NCBI RefSeq assembly: GCF_017303295.1 | Contig: NZ_JAFKOK010000012.1 | Span: forward strand, 62,001 to 126,000 | Reading direction: 5' to 3' | Length of the DNA stretch: 64,000 nt | Source of the DNA: Rhodobacter sp. NTK016B | GTDB taxonomy: Bacteria; Pseudomonadota; Alphaproteobacteria; Rhodobacterales; Rhodobacteraceae | Shown: positions 16,202 to 24,599 of the stretch, piece by piece | Position numbering within the stretch: the stretch's first letter is position 1 | Layout: every line of letters starts with the position of its first letter | Translations under genes and position numbers: made by a program | Notes under the pieces: model-generated | Database searches by the model: none | Told to the model about the DNA's origin: nothing | The model's input: only the letters and a program-made list of their open reading frames with translations

Positions 16202-17422
16202 ATGCATGTTGCCCATCCCATTCGCGCCTATGCCGCCGTCACCGCCGCCTATTGGGCCTTCATGCTCACCGACGGCGCGCTCAGGATGCTGGTGCTGTTG
16301 CAGTTCAACGCACTGGGCTTCAGCCCGGTGCAGCTGGCCTGGCTGTTCCTGCTTTACGAGGTCGCGGGGATCATCACCAATCTCTACGCGGGCTTCCTGG
16401 CCGCGCGGTTCGGGCTGGCCGCGACGCTCTATGCCGGCCTCGGCTTGCAGATCGCCGCCCTGCTGGCGTTGACGCAGCTTGATCCGGGCTGGTCCATCGC
16501 GGCCTCAGTCGTCTTTGTCATGGCGGTGCAGGGCGTGTCGGGCGTGGCCAAGGATCTGGCCAAGATGTCGTCGAAATCCGCCGTCAAGCTGCTGGCGCCC
16601 GAAGGCGGGCTGTTTCGCTGGGTGGCGGTGCTGACCGGCTCGAAGAACGCGGTCAAGGGCGCGGGCTTTTTCCTCGGCGCGGCGCTGCTGGCGCTGGCGG
16701 GCTTTGCCGCGTCGCTGTGGGTCATGGCCGGTGTGCTGGCCGTCATCCTGCTGGCGGTGGCGCTGTTCCTGCCACCGGGCCTGCCCGCCAAGGACAAGAG
16801 CGCGACCTTCGCGGGCTGGCGGTCGTCCGATCCGCGCGTGAACCGGTTGTCACTGGCGCGGATGTTCCTGTTCGGCGCGCGCGACGTGTGGTTCGTGGTC
16901 GGCATCCCGGTCTATTTCCACGCGGTCCTGTCGGATGGCACCGACGAGGGGCGGCGCACGGCATTCTTCATCGTCGGCGGTTTCATGGCTTTGTGGATCA
17001 TCGGCTACGGCGCCGTGCAGGCGCTGGCGCCGCGTATCCTGCGCGAGGGCGACACCACGGCCAAGGCGATCCGATGGGCCGGGTTTCTGGTGCCGATCCC
17101 GCTGGCGTTGGCGCTGGCGGCGTGGCTGGCGGGCGGGCCGCAGGACTGGCTGACCGTGACGTTGATTGCGGGCCTGTTGCTGTTCGGCTTCGTCTTCGCG
17201 GTCAATTCCTCGGTCCATTCCTACCTGATCCTTGCCTTCGGACAGGCCGACCGCATCACCCGCGACGTGGGCTTTTACTACATGTCGAACGCCGCCGGGC
17301 GGCTTCTGGGCACGCTGTTGTCGGGCGTCAGCTATCAGCTGGGCGGAGTGGTCCTGTGTCTGGCCGTGGCCGGGGCGATGGCGGCGCTGGCCTGGCTGGC
17401 GACGCTGCGGCTGCGGGCCTAG
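16202..17422 (+). CDS. arsJ: Organoarsenical efflux MFS transporter ArsJ
   Basis: A 406-aa major facilitator protein with about 12 hydrophobic segments. It matches ArsJ by sequence character (YWAFMLTDGALRMLVLLQF at the N-terminus, SGVAKDLAKMSSKSAVK after TM4) and by its place after the GAPDH gene. ArsJ exports 1-arseno-3-phosphoglycerate, which then decays to arsenate outside, giving As(V) resistance together with GAPDH. The start at 16202 is the ATG before the first membrane segment. Its 3' end overlaps the convergent DUF4130 gene by 95 bp. Confidence 0.92.
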   Translation: MHVAHPIRAYAAVTAAYWAFMLTDGALRMLVLLQFNALGFSPVQLAWLFLLYEVAGIITNLYAGFLAARFGLAATLYAGLGLQIAALLALTQLDPGWSIAASVVFVMAVQGVSGVAKDLAKMSSKSAVKLLAPEGGLFRWVAVLTGSKNAVKGAGFFLGAALLALAGFAASLWVMAGVLAVILLAVALFLPPGLPAKDKSATFAGWRSSDPRVNRLSLARMFLFGARDVWFVVGIPVYFHAVLSDGTDEGRRTAFFIVGGFMALWIIGYGAVQALAPRILREGDTTAKAIRWAGFLVPIPLALALAAWLAGGPQDWLTVTLIAGLLLFGFVFAVNSSVHSYLILAFGQADRITRDVGFYYMSNAAGRLLGTLLSGVSYQLGGVVLCLAVAGAMAALAWLATLRLRA

Positions 17423-18188
17423 AGCGTTCGATCATTTCCAGCTCGCGCCCGCGTGCGCCGGCGATCAACTCGGGGATCAGCGCGGTTTCGGGCATATTCT
17501 TCCAGTATTTCTTGGGCATTTCCGACAGCATCGCCTTGGTCATCAGACGCGCCGGGTTGAAAATCGAGCGGTAATAGGTCTGCCAGACCGCCTCGACCGG
17601 GTCGTCCGAGGGGGCATCGCCCTTGGCGGCGGGTGGCCCCTCGGACAGCGTTTCGCCGTCCCAGTGCAGGCAGCCCAGCGGCGTCAGGATCGACCAGCGC
17701 ATCGTGGCGAAGCGGCCGGTGAAGAAACCGGCATTGGCGCGCAGGATGTGGTGTTCGGGCTCGAACCACGCGACATAGCGCGGGCCGTCATCGTCCTGCA
17801 TCTGCCGGAACCGCACGAAGGCGCGCATTTTGTGGATGTCGCGCCGCACCTGCCGCTCCAGCATCGTCACCCGGCGCAGCGCCGTGTCCGCGCGGTCGCC
17901 CATCATGCCGGGCTGGCATAGAACGCGCAGCAGCAGCGCATAGAGCAGGGCCCAGCGTTGCGGCTCGGCATGCAGCAGCGCGCGGCTGGCCAAGGCCATG
18001 AAGGATTTCGGCACGCTCAGCGCGCCGCCTGCAGGGATCGCTTGCGCCGTCTCGCCGAACAGGTCGCCGGCAGCGTCGCCCACCTGCCAGAGCACCTGAT
18101 CTGCAGGCACCCCGGCGCAGGCCAGCCCGCGCGCGGCCTCGCGCCAGCCGTCGATGTCATCCTCGCGCGCCAGCCGGACGACGTGCAT
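17328..18188 (-). CDS. DUF4130 putative DNA repair/metabolism protein (TIGR03915 type)
   Basis: 286 aa. The core carries the DUF4130 pattern (LLYALLLRVLCQPGMM; FVRFRQMQ; YVAWFEPEHHIL; RFATMRWSILTP; YYRSIFNPARL; MPKKYWKNMPET). The family is known as an obligate partner of the radical SAM protein encoded just upstream, and the same domain is found fused to some uracil-DNA glycosylase-like (UdgX) proteins. The last 30 or so residues are Pro/Arg/Ala-rich and lie opposite the end of arsJ. The start overlaps the radical SAM stop (TGATG). Biochemical activity unknown. Confidence 0.85.
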   Translation of the reverse strand: MHVVRLAREDDIDGWREAARGLACAGVPADQVLWQVGDAAGDLFGETAQAIPAGGALSVPKSFMALASRALLHAEPQRWALLYALLLRVLCQPGMMGDRADTALRRVTMLERQVRRDIHKMRAFVRFRQMQDDDGPRYVAWFEPEHHILRANAGFFTGRFATMRWSILTPLGCLHWDGETLSEGPPAAKGDAPSDDPVEAVWQTYYRSIFNPARLMTKAMLSEMPKKYWKNMPETALIPELIAGARGRELEMIERSRPAAAASPARPAPPSPRPRPDTGPLRPADS

Positions 18189-19426
18189 CAGAACAGCTCC
18201 AGCTGCACGGATTTCGGTTTGACCAGCGCTGACAGATCCTCGCGGTCGGCCAGCGCCACCGGGCGCCAGTCGGCGGCGATCAGGAACGGCCTGAGCTTGG
18301 TGATCGACGTGGTCATGCGCCCCAGATCGGCCAGCGTCAGGCTGCGGTGACGGCGCGCGGCGAGGATGTTCTTCACCGCCCGCGTGCCCAGCCCCGGCAC
18401 CCGCAGCAGCATCTCGCGCGGGGCGCGGTTCACGTCGACTGGAAAGGCATCGCGGAATTTCAGCGCCCATGCGAGTTTCGGGTCGATATCGAGGGGCAGC
18501 ATTCCGCTGTCATCGGCGGCGGCCTGCACCTCGGTCGGGGCAAAGCCATAGAACCGCATCAGCCAGTCGGATTGATAAAGCCGGTGCTCGCGCATCAGCG
18601 GCGGGCGCTTCAGCGGCAGCACGGCCGAGGCATCGGGGATCGGACTGAAGGCTGAGTAATAGACCCGCTTGAGCGAAAAGCGCTGGTACAGCCCCGAGGC
18701 CCGCCCGACGATATCGCGGTCGGTGGCGGCGTCCGCACCGACGATCATCTGCGTCGATTGCCCCGAGGGCGCGAAGCGCGGCGCGTGGCGGTAGCGTTTG
18801 CGCGCGTCCTTGCCGTCGAGAATGGCGGTCTTCATCCCGTCCATCGCGCCCTCGATCCGGGGTTCGGATTTCTCGGGCGCAAGGCGGGTCAGACCGTCGC
18901 GGGTGGGCAGTTCCACGTTGATCGACACCCGGTCGGCATGGACGCCTGCCGCATGGATCAGCGCGGGATCGGCGTCGGGGATGGTCTTCAGGTGAATGTA
19001 GCCGCGGAAATGATGGTCCTGCCGCAGGCTGCGCGCGACCTCGACGATCTGTTCCATCGTGTAGTCGGGCGACTGGATGATGCCCGAGGACAGGAACAGC
19101 CCCTCGATGTAATTGCGGCGATAGAAATCCAGCGTCAGATCCACGACTTCCCGTGCCGTGAATCGTGCCCGCCGTGTGTTCGAGGATTTGCGGTTGATGC
19201 AGTAATGACAGTCGAAGATGCAGGCATTGGCCAGCAGGATCTTCAGCAGCGAAATGCAGCGCCCGTCCGGGGTATAGGCGTGGCAGATGCCGCTGCCGGT
19301 GGTCGAGCCGATGCCCTTGCCCCCTTTCGAATCGCGCTTGGTTGCGCCGGACGACGCGCAAGAGGCATCATATTTCGCGGCATCGGCAAGAATGCCGAGT
19401 TTTCCGGCCAGATCGAGACGGGACAT
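18188..19426 (-). CDS. Putative DNA modification/repair radical SAM protein (TIGR03916 type)
   Basis: 412 aa. The radical SAM CX3CX2C cluster motif is CIFDCHYC (C69, C73, C76). A C-terminal helix-hairpin-helix (REMLLRVPGLGTRAVKNILA) suggests DNA binding. The family pairs with the DUF4130 protein and is predicted to act on DNA; the reaction is not established. I chose ATG 19426 (MSRLDLAGKL) over an upstream TTG. A GAAC-N7-GAAC box lies 30 bp upstream, pointing to SOS control. Confidence 0.88.
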   Translation of the reverse strand: MSRLDLAGKLGILADAAKYDASCASSGATKRDSKGGKGIGSTTGSGICHAYTPDGRCISLLKILLANACIFDCHYCINRKSSNTRRARFTAREVVDLTLDFYRRNYIEGLFLSSGIIQSPDYTMEQIVEVARSLRQDHHFRGYIHLKTIPDADPALIHAAGVHADRVSINVELPTRDGLTRLAPEKSEPRIEGAMDGMKTAILDGKDARKRYRHAPRFAPSGQSTQMIVGADAATDRDIVGRASGLYQRFSLKRVYYSAFSPIPDASAVLPLKRPPLMREHRLYQSDWLMRFYGFAPTEVQAAADDSGMLPLDIDPKLAWALKFRDAFPVDVNRAPREMLLRVPGLGTRAVKNILAARRHRSLTLADLGRMTTSITKLRPFLIAADWRPVALADREDLSALVKPKSVQLELF

Positions 19427-19455
19427 GGGGCTGCTCAACGGGTTGTTTTGGGTCC

Positions 19456-19470
19456 GAACATAACATGAAC
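19456..19470 (-). promoter_or_regulatory. LexA (SOS) box, alphaproteobacterial type
   Basis: The + strand reads GAAC-ATAACAT-GAAC, so the gene strand reads GTTC-ATGTTAT-GTTC. This is exactly the direct-repeat GTTC-N7-GTTC form recognised by LexA in Rhodobacter and other alphaproteobacteria. It starts 30 bp before the radical SAM start codon and overlaps a -35-like TTGTTC. Function is inferred from the exact match and position. Confidence 0.75.
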
Positions 19471-19559
19471 AAATGCCCGAGTCATCGGGCTACGCGCTTG
19501 TGCGCGGCGCTTGACGCCTGCACCCGTCCGCCGCAGCCTGCGCGTCAGGGGGAAATGGC

Positions 19560-20333
19560 ATGACGGCACAGGGACAAACGGGGCTTTACGCGGAACGCGG
19601 CGGTTCGGGCGATCGGCTGGTCGTGCTGTTGCACGGGCTGGGCGCGACCGGCGCGGTCTGGCACCGGGTCGCGCCGCTGATCGCGGCGCGCGGCTGCCGC
19701 TGGATCGCCCCGGATCTGCGCGGGCACGGGGCCTCACAGCTTGGCGGGCCGTTCGGTTTTGGCAATCATGCCGCCGATGTCACCGCGCTGCTGGCGGACG
19801 AGGACCCGGAAAAGACGCTTCTTCTGTGTCATTCCTTTGGCGGCGTGGTCGGGGCGCTGGCGTCTGGCGGGCTGTTCGGTCTGCCCCCCGCGCGGCTGGT
19901 GACACTGGGCACGAAGCTCGACTGGGACGACGAGGAAATCGCCGGGGCCCATGCGCTTGCCGTCAAACCCACACGGGTTTTCGCGACCGAGGCCGACGCC
20001 CGCGAGCGCTTCGCCAAGGTGTCGGGGCTCTGGGGCCTTGTTCCGCCCGACGGGCCCGAAGTCGCGCCCGAAATGGCGCGCGGTGTGGTCGCCGAGGGCG
20101 GGGGATACCGGCTGGCCATGGATCCGCGCGTCTTCACTGCCGTGGGTCCGCACATCGATGCGATCTTCGCGGCGGTCAAGGCGCCGCTGCGGGTCGCGGC
20201 GGGAAGTGATGACCCGATGGTCAGCCTGTCCGCGATGCAGCGTCACGATACCGGGGCCGTTCAGCTGGCGGGTCAGCCGCACAATGCCCATGTCACCGCT
20301 CCCGACGCGGTGGTGTCGCTGCTTCTGGATTAA
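19560..20333 (+). CDS. Alpha/beta hydrolase
   Basis: 257 aa. The HGLG oxyanion motif is at 25-28, the nucleophile elbow CHSFGG has Ser92, the acid is probably Asp near DDPM (about 218), and the base His is in QPHNAHVT near the C-terminus. Substrate unknown; the fold serves esterases, lactonases and haloperoxidase-like enzymes. GGGGGAA precedes the ATG. It stands alone and converges on the DsbA-like gene 16 bp away. Confidence 0.75.
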   Translation: MTAQGQTGLYAERGGSGDRLVVLLHGLGATGAVWHRVAPLIAARGCRWIAPDLRGHGASQLGGPFGFGNHAADVTALLADEDPEKTLLLCHSFGGVVGALASGGLFGLPPARLVTLGTKLDWDDEEIAGAHALAVKPTRVFATEADARERFAKVSGLWGLVPPDGPEVAPEMARGVVAEGGGYRLAMDPRVFTAVGPHIDAIFAAVKAPLRVAAGSDDPMVSLSAMQRHDTGAVQLAGQPHNAHVTAPDAVVSLLLD

Positions 20334-20349
20334 CGCGGTTCCTGGCGTG

Positions 20350-20964
20350 TCACGCCCGCGCATCGGCGATGGCGGCTTCCAGCTCGGGCAGGTCCATCGC
20401 GCCGTGGAACTGCGCGCTGCCGATCACGAAAGAGGGGGTGCCGTAAAAGCCGAAAGTCTCGGCTTGCGCGGCGTTGCGCGCCAGCAGCGGATCCCAGCGC
20501 GCGCGATTCTCGTCATAGGCGGCCATCGCCTCGTCTGGAGAGACCACGCTGCCCACGATATCGGCGATCACGTCGAAAGCCAGCTCGCCGCGTGTCTCCA
20601 TCAGCGCGTGATTGACCTCGGCATACTGACCCAGCGAGGCCGCGCCCAGAGCCAGCTGCGCGGCATAGACCGAGGCCACGCCGAAAACCGGCCAGTCCTT
20701 GAGCACCAGCCGGGTATTGCCGTCGCGGGCGACAAGATCGGTGATGAGCGGATGCATCGCTTTGCAAAACCCGCATTGGTAATCGAAATACTCGACCAGC
20801 GTGACGTCGCCATCGGGATTGCCCAGCACCGGCGCGTCGGGATCGAAGCGCACCAGGTCCGCCGTTTCCTGCGCGAACAGCGCGCGCGGCGTGGCCATGC
20901 CAAGCACGCCCAGAGCCGAAGCCTGCGCAAGAAAGGCGCGGCGATGCGGGTTGCGAAGGGGCAT
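20350..20964 (-). CDS. DsbA-family thiol oxidoreductase, predicted Tat-exported
   Basis: 204 aa. A twin-arginine-like leader (HRRAFLAQASALGVLGMA, residues 8-25) precedes a thioredoxin-fold domain with active site CGFC (64-67) and the cis-Pro segment FGFYGTPSFVIG. It is probably a periplasmic disulfide oxidoreductase of the DsbA/Com1 type. The start at 20964 has AGGAG at good spacing; the frame stays open further upstream but runs into the tRNA. Confidence 0.85.
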   Translation of the reverse strand: MPLRNPHRRAFLAQASALGVLGMATPRALFAQETADLVRFDPDAPVLGNPDGDVTLVEYFDYQCGFCKAMHPLITDLVARDGNTRLVLKDWPVFGVASVYAAQLALGAASLGQYAEVNHALMETRGELAFDVIADIVGSVVSPDEAMAAYDENRARWDPLLARNAAQAETFGFYGTPSFVIGSAQFHGAMDLPELEAAIADARA

Positions 20965-21084
20965 GGGCGTCTCCTGTCCGGTTCTGCCATGAATAATCGT
21001 CTGCAACAGCGCAGGATCAAGGGCGCTGCGTGGTTGCAGCACCCGGTTCGGCGAAGATCGGCGTGGGAGGTGGTGAGAGAAGAA

Positions 21085-21160
21085 TGGTGCCGCTGAAGGG
21101 ACTCGAACCCCCGACCCCATCATTACGAATGACGTGCTCTACCAGCTGAGCTACAGCGGC
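21085..21160 (-). tRNA. tRNA-Thr (anticodon CGT)
   Basis: A 76-nt cloverleaf read on the minus strand: acceptor GCCGCTG pairs with CAGCGGC, the D arm is GCTC...GAGC, the anticodon stem CGTCA/TGATG encloses the loop TTCGTAA, and the T arm is GGGGG-TTCGAGT-CCCTT. The anticodon CGT (complement of 21125-21127) reads ACG threonine codons. The CCA end is encoded (21085-21087). Confidence 0.97.
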
Positions 21161-21288
21161 ACTCTTCTCGGTCCGGCCCTGAAAGGGCCATCGCGGGCAT
21201 CGTCTAAACGATTGCCGGGCAGTGTCAATTGGAAGCCTGAGACTTCCCGGCCCGGCGCCGCGAACGGGCTGCTCTTAGCACCGGGCCC

Positions 21289-21311
21289 GGGGCGTATCCA
21301 GCCCCTTTTTT
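21289..21311 (+). terminator. Orphan plus-strand intrinsic terminator
   Basis: GGGGC (21289-21293), a 7-nt loop, GCCCC (21301-21305), then six T. It works only on the plus strand, yet both neighbouring features (tRNA-Thr and the hemY-like gene) are on the minus strand. The nearest upstream plus-strand gene ends about 950 bp away. It may end an unannotated small transcript. Confidence 0.4.
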
Positions 21312-21346
21312 CGGCCCGGCGCGTTCCCTTGCAGGCTGTGCCCGGC

Positions 21347-22963
21347 TTACAGACCCATCCGCCGTGTCTGTGCCAGATCGATGACCTTCTGATCCTCGCC
21401 CTCGGCGTCGGGATCGGCGGATTGCGTGTCTTCGGCCTTCTGGCTCTGCGGTTTGTCCTCAGCGGTGTCCGCATCTTGGGGCGTCGCGGCGGGGGCCTCG
21501 GTCACGGGTTCTTCCACCTCGGGCGCGGGCGCTTCTGGCTCGGGGTCGATGGTTTCCGCCTCGGCGGCGGCTTCGGCCTCGGCCGGGGGCAGGGCGCCGA
21601 CGATCAGCGGCAGCATCTCGGTCCCGGTCGCGCTGGGCCCCGACGTGTCGGCGGTTTCCTTCCACGACAGCGTGTCGAAAGCGCCGCAATGGCCGCAGAT
21701 CGCCTGCCACGACGCGTGCTCATGCGCGCAGTTATCGCAGACCCATTGCGGGCCTTTCGGCGCGATCAGCGCGCGGGCCAGCCAGCCCCGCACCACCGCG
21801 TCGGGCGAGCCTTCGCCGCGTTCGATGGCGGCCATGATGGTCATCACGCGCTGCGTCGGATGCGATTCGTGCAGGGTGCCGATGGCGCGGCGGGCGGCCG
21901 GGAAATCCTCGGCCGCGATGAGCAGCTCGGCACGGGTCATCTGCGCTTCGGGCCCCGGAACCGTCGAGAGCAGCCACTCAAACCGGGTGGCGCGCTGGGC
22001 GGCGGTTTCATCGGGCGCAATGGCGGCATAGGCCTGCGCCAGTTCGGGATGCGGCTGCGCTTTCCACGCGCGGCGGATCACCTTGGAAGCCGGATTGGGC
22101 TTGCCGCGACTGGCCAACGCACGGGCGGCAGCGGCGGCGGCTGGGATCAGCTCGGGCGATTCCTTGTTCGCCTCGATCGCCAGATCCTGTGCGACCTGAG
22201 TGTTGCCCTTGGCGTCTTCGGCGGCGGCCTGCTGCAGGGTCAGCACGGCATCGCGGCGCTTGTAGACGGGCTTGGGCAGCCGCCCGGTGCGCGACGTTTC
22301 CAGAAGCGTCTTGCGCGCGCCCGGCCAGTCACCCGCCTGATTTTGCAGCGCCAGCAGCCGGTCCTGCGTCGGCGCATGGCCGGGACGGATGCTGAGCGCG
22401 GTCTCGGCCAGCTTGCGTGCCTTGGTGTCGTTGCCCGCTTCGACCTGCTGAGCCATCAGCCCCTGCACGCCAACAAACCGCGCGCGGTCATCGTCGAGCA
22501 GGCGCTTGTAATACTCCTCGGCCATTTGGGTGTTGCCCTTGGTCTGCGCCGCCTGCGCGATCAGCAGGTTGGTGAGCGTCTGCTCTTCCATCAGGCTTTC
22601 GGCGCGGCGGCCCTTGTTCAGCGCCTTGTCGCCATCGCCCGCGGCCAGCGCGAGAAACCCGTCGGTCAGCGCGCCAAGGCCCCGCTTCTGGCGGTTACGC
22701 TCGAAATAGCGGCTGATCGCGGTGTCGTCGCCATTGATGAAACGCAACGTTGCGACCAGCAGTCCCGCGAGCTTCATCAGCAGCCACAGCAGGGCCACCA
22801 GCAGGATGGCGGCAATCGCCATCTGCACCGGCCCCAGCGTGAACTCGGTATTGGCGATGGCAATGCGCAGCCCGGCTTCCTGATTGGTGAGCGCCTCGAC
22901 ACCCAGCACGAGCCCCGCGACCACCGCGAGGAACAAAACGATCTTCAGTACGGTCCAGAACAT
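21347..22963 (-). CDS. HemY-like TPR membrane protein with zinc-ribbon
   Basis: 538 aa. Two N-terminal membrane helices (about 1-25 and 45-70) are followed by TPR-type helical repeats (HemY_N family). A CDNC...CGHC rubredoxin-like knuckle sits near residue 420, and an acidic Ala/Glu/Pro-rich tail ends the protein. Proteobacterial HemY proteins of this kind sit in the inner membrane near heme-biosynthesis genes and are not protoporphyrinogen oxidases. It lies 6 bp downstream of the Mic60-like gene in a hemD-mic60-hemY order. Confidence 0.85.
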   Translation of the reverse strand: MFWTVLKIVLFLAVVAGLVLGVEALTNQEAGLRIAIANTEFTLGPVQMAIAAILLVALLWLLMKLAGLLVATLRFINGDDTAISRYFERNRQKRGLGALTDGFLALAAGDGDKALNKGRRAESLMEEQTLTNLLIAQAAQTKGNTQMAEEYYKRLLDDDRARFVGVQGLMAQQVEAGNDTKARKLAETALSIRPGHAPTQDRLLALQNQAGDWPGARKTLLETSRTGRLPKPVYKRRDAVLTLQQAAAEDAKGNTQVAQDLAIEANKESPELIPAAAAAARALASRGKPNPASKVIRRAWKAQPHPELAQAYAAIAPDETAAQRATRFEWLLSTVPGPEAQMTRAELLIAAEDFPAARRAIGTLHESHPTQRVMTIMAAIERGEGSPDAVVRGWLARALIAPKGPQWVCDNCAHEHASWQAICGHCGAFDTLSWKETADTSGPSATGTEMLPLIVGALPPAEAEAAAEAETIDPEPEAPAPEVEEPVTEAPAATPQDADTAEDKPQSQKAEDTQSADPDAEGEDQKVIDLAQTRRMGL

Positions 22964-22969
22964 CGTCGG

Positions 22970-24526
22970 TTACTCCTCGTCACGATCGAGTTGCGCGCGG
23001 ACATCGTCCAACGCCTGAAGCACGCTCAGCCGGGTTTCGGCCTTGGCGCGCCACTGTGCCATTTCCGCCGCGGGGTCGCCCGTCAGCGTATCGAGTTCGC
23101 TCAGCGTTCCCGTGATGTCGCCCTGCCGCAGGGCGGCCTCGGCGCGCGACAGCACGGCATCCACATCATCGCCCGGGCGCGGCGCGAGCGAGCGCGCGCC
23201 GGTCTGGGCGCGGAAGAATTCGCTGACCCGTTCGCCGAGCGAGGCGTTTTCCGGGATCGGCTGCGCCGCCAGTGCCGCGCGCGCGGCGACCGAGAAGTCG
23301 TCTTGCAGCGTCGCAAGCGGGGTGATGCCGTCCGCCATCGCGTTCAGCGGCTCGGGCACTGCGTCGCCGATCGCGTCCTGCAGCCGCGTCAGGGCGTCAG
23401 GCGCGGGTTCGCCCGATTCGCTGGCGGCGGTCAGTTCGGCCAGCGCGCCGCGCGCGACGGTCCGGGCCTGACGGGCTTCGACATCTTCGGCCTGTGCCTC
23501 GACAGTGTCGGCGCGCTGTTGCAGCGCCGCCTCGGCATCGGCAGTGGCGGTCGAGACCGCGCTGTCGATGCGGCTGTCGATGCTCGCCTCAAGCTCGGCC
23601 AGTTGCGAGGTCAGCGCGCCGATGGCGGTGTTCATCGCCTCTTCGCTTACGCCGTCGCTCTCTTGCGATTCCAGCGCCGTCACGCGGTCTTGCAGCGGGG
23701 ACAGGTCGACGATGGCGCCCTGATCGCTTTCCAGTTCGCTTTCCAGCGCGGCAACGCGGTCTTCAAGCGGTTGCAGGTCCGACGCGGTCAGCCCGGTCGA
23801 CCGTGTTTCAAGCGCGCTCACCCGTTCGGCCAGATCGCTGTTGTCGGTGCCGCCCTGCCATCCGTTCGGCAGGAAGATCAGCACCGCCAGTGCGCCGAGA
23901 GCGGCAGCGACGAAGCCGCCCAGAATCATCGGCATCGCGCCGCCACCGCCCGAAGACGCGGGCGCGGCGGGGGGCGCGGGCGGCGGCGTGTGCCCTGTGC
24001 TTTCGACCGATGGCGCGGTCGCGGTTTCTGCGGGGGTCATGGTCACCCCCGGCTTGCGCGGATCGCCGCCCGGTGCCGGCGTGCCCGCAGGCAGCCGCGC
24101 GGGGGCCGCGCTGTCGTCCGAGGCGGTCAGAGCCGGATCCGCCGCGCTGACAGGCGGCTCGGCGGCGTCGGCGGGTGCGCTCGCCTCTTGCGTGTCTTCG
24201 ACGCCTTCGATCAGGTCGGGCGTCTTGGCGGGCGGGGTTTCCGGCGTGGGCGCCAGTTCGGGGCCGGTCGTGTCGTCTTCGGCATTTGCCGACGTCACGC
24301 TGTCAGACGATGAGCGCGCGGCGGCCGTCTTGCTGCGCGCGCCGCTTTTCGTGCCCGCGCTCTTGGATGTGTTCTTGGCCGAGCCTTTGGCGCTGCCCTT
24401 GGCCGTGCCGGGCGATGACGGCGTGGCGGGCGCGGTGTCGGCGCCCGTCCCGTCGGTGTCGTCGATGGCTTCCGCCTTGCCCCCTGGGGTCTCTGCCTTG
24501 GGTCGGCTACGCGTATTACGGGCCAT
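22970..24526 (-). CDS. Mic60/mitofilin-like inner-membrane protein
   Basis: 518 aa. A long disordered Ala/Ser/Thr/Pro-rich N-terminal region (1-195) precedes one membrane helix (MILGGFVAAALGALAVLIF, about 200-218). A coiled-coil segment (about 228-355) and a C-terminal helical domain like the mitofilin signature (about 400-515) follow. Alphaproteobacterial Mic60 homologues occupy this place next to hemD/hemY and shape intracytoplasmic membranes. The unusual N-terminal topology (large cytoplasmic tail) fits. A TGGAGG site precedes the ATG. Confidence 0.8.
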   Translation of the reverse strand: MARNTRSRPKAETPGGKAEAIDDTDGTGADTAPATPSSPGTAKGSAKGSAKNTSKSAGTKSGARSKTAAARSSSDSVTSANAEDDTTGPELAPTPETPPAKTPDLIEGVEDTQEASAPADAAEPPVSAADPALTASDDSAAPARLPAGTPAPGGDPRKPGVTMTPAETATAPSVESTGHTPPPAPPAAPASSGGGGAMPMILGGFVAAALGALAVLIFLPNGWQGGTDNSDLAERVSALETRSTGLTASDLQPLEDRVAALESELESDQGAIVDLSPLQDRVTALESQESDGVSEEAMNTAIGALTSQLAELEASIDSRIDSAVSTATADAEAALQQRADTVEAQAEDVEARQARTVARGALAELTAASESGEPAPDALTRLQDAIGDAVPEPLNAMADGITPLATLQDDFSVAARAALAAQPIPENASLGERVSEFFRAQTGARSLAPRPGDDVDAVLSRAEAALRQGDITGTLSELDTLTGDPAAEMAQWRAKAETRLSVLQALDDVRAQLDRDEE

Positions 24527-24599
24527 CGATACCTCCAGTCACGTTCGCGGCGCCAGAACCGGGCACCTTTCTGAGTCTTAGCCTGCCCCCATCGGGGTC

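Noticed and set aside
21134-24313. 1059-codon plus-strand frame opposite the hemY and mic60-like genes
   Set aside because: Low-complexity Arg/Gly sequence starting inside the tRNA; antisense shadow.
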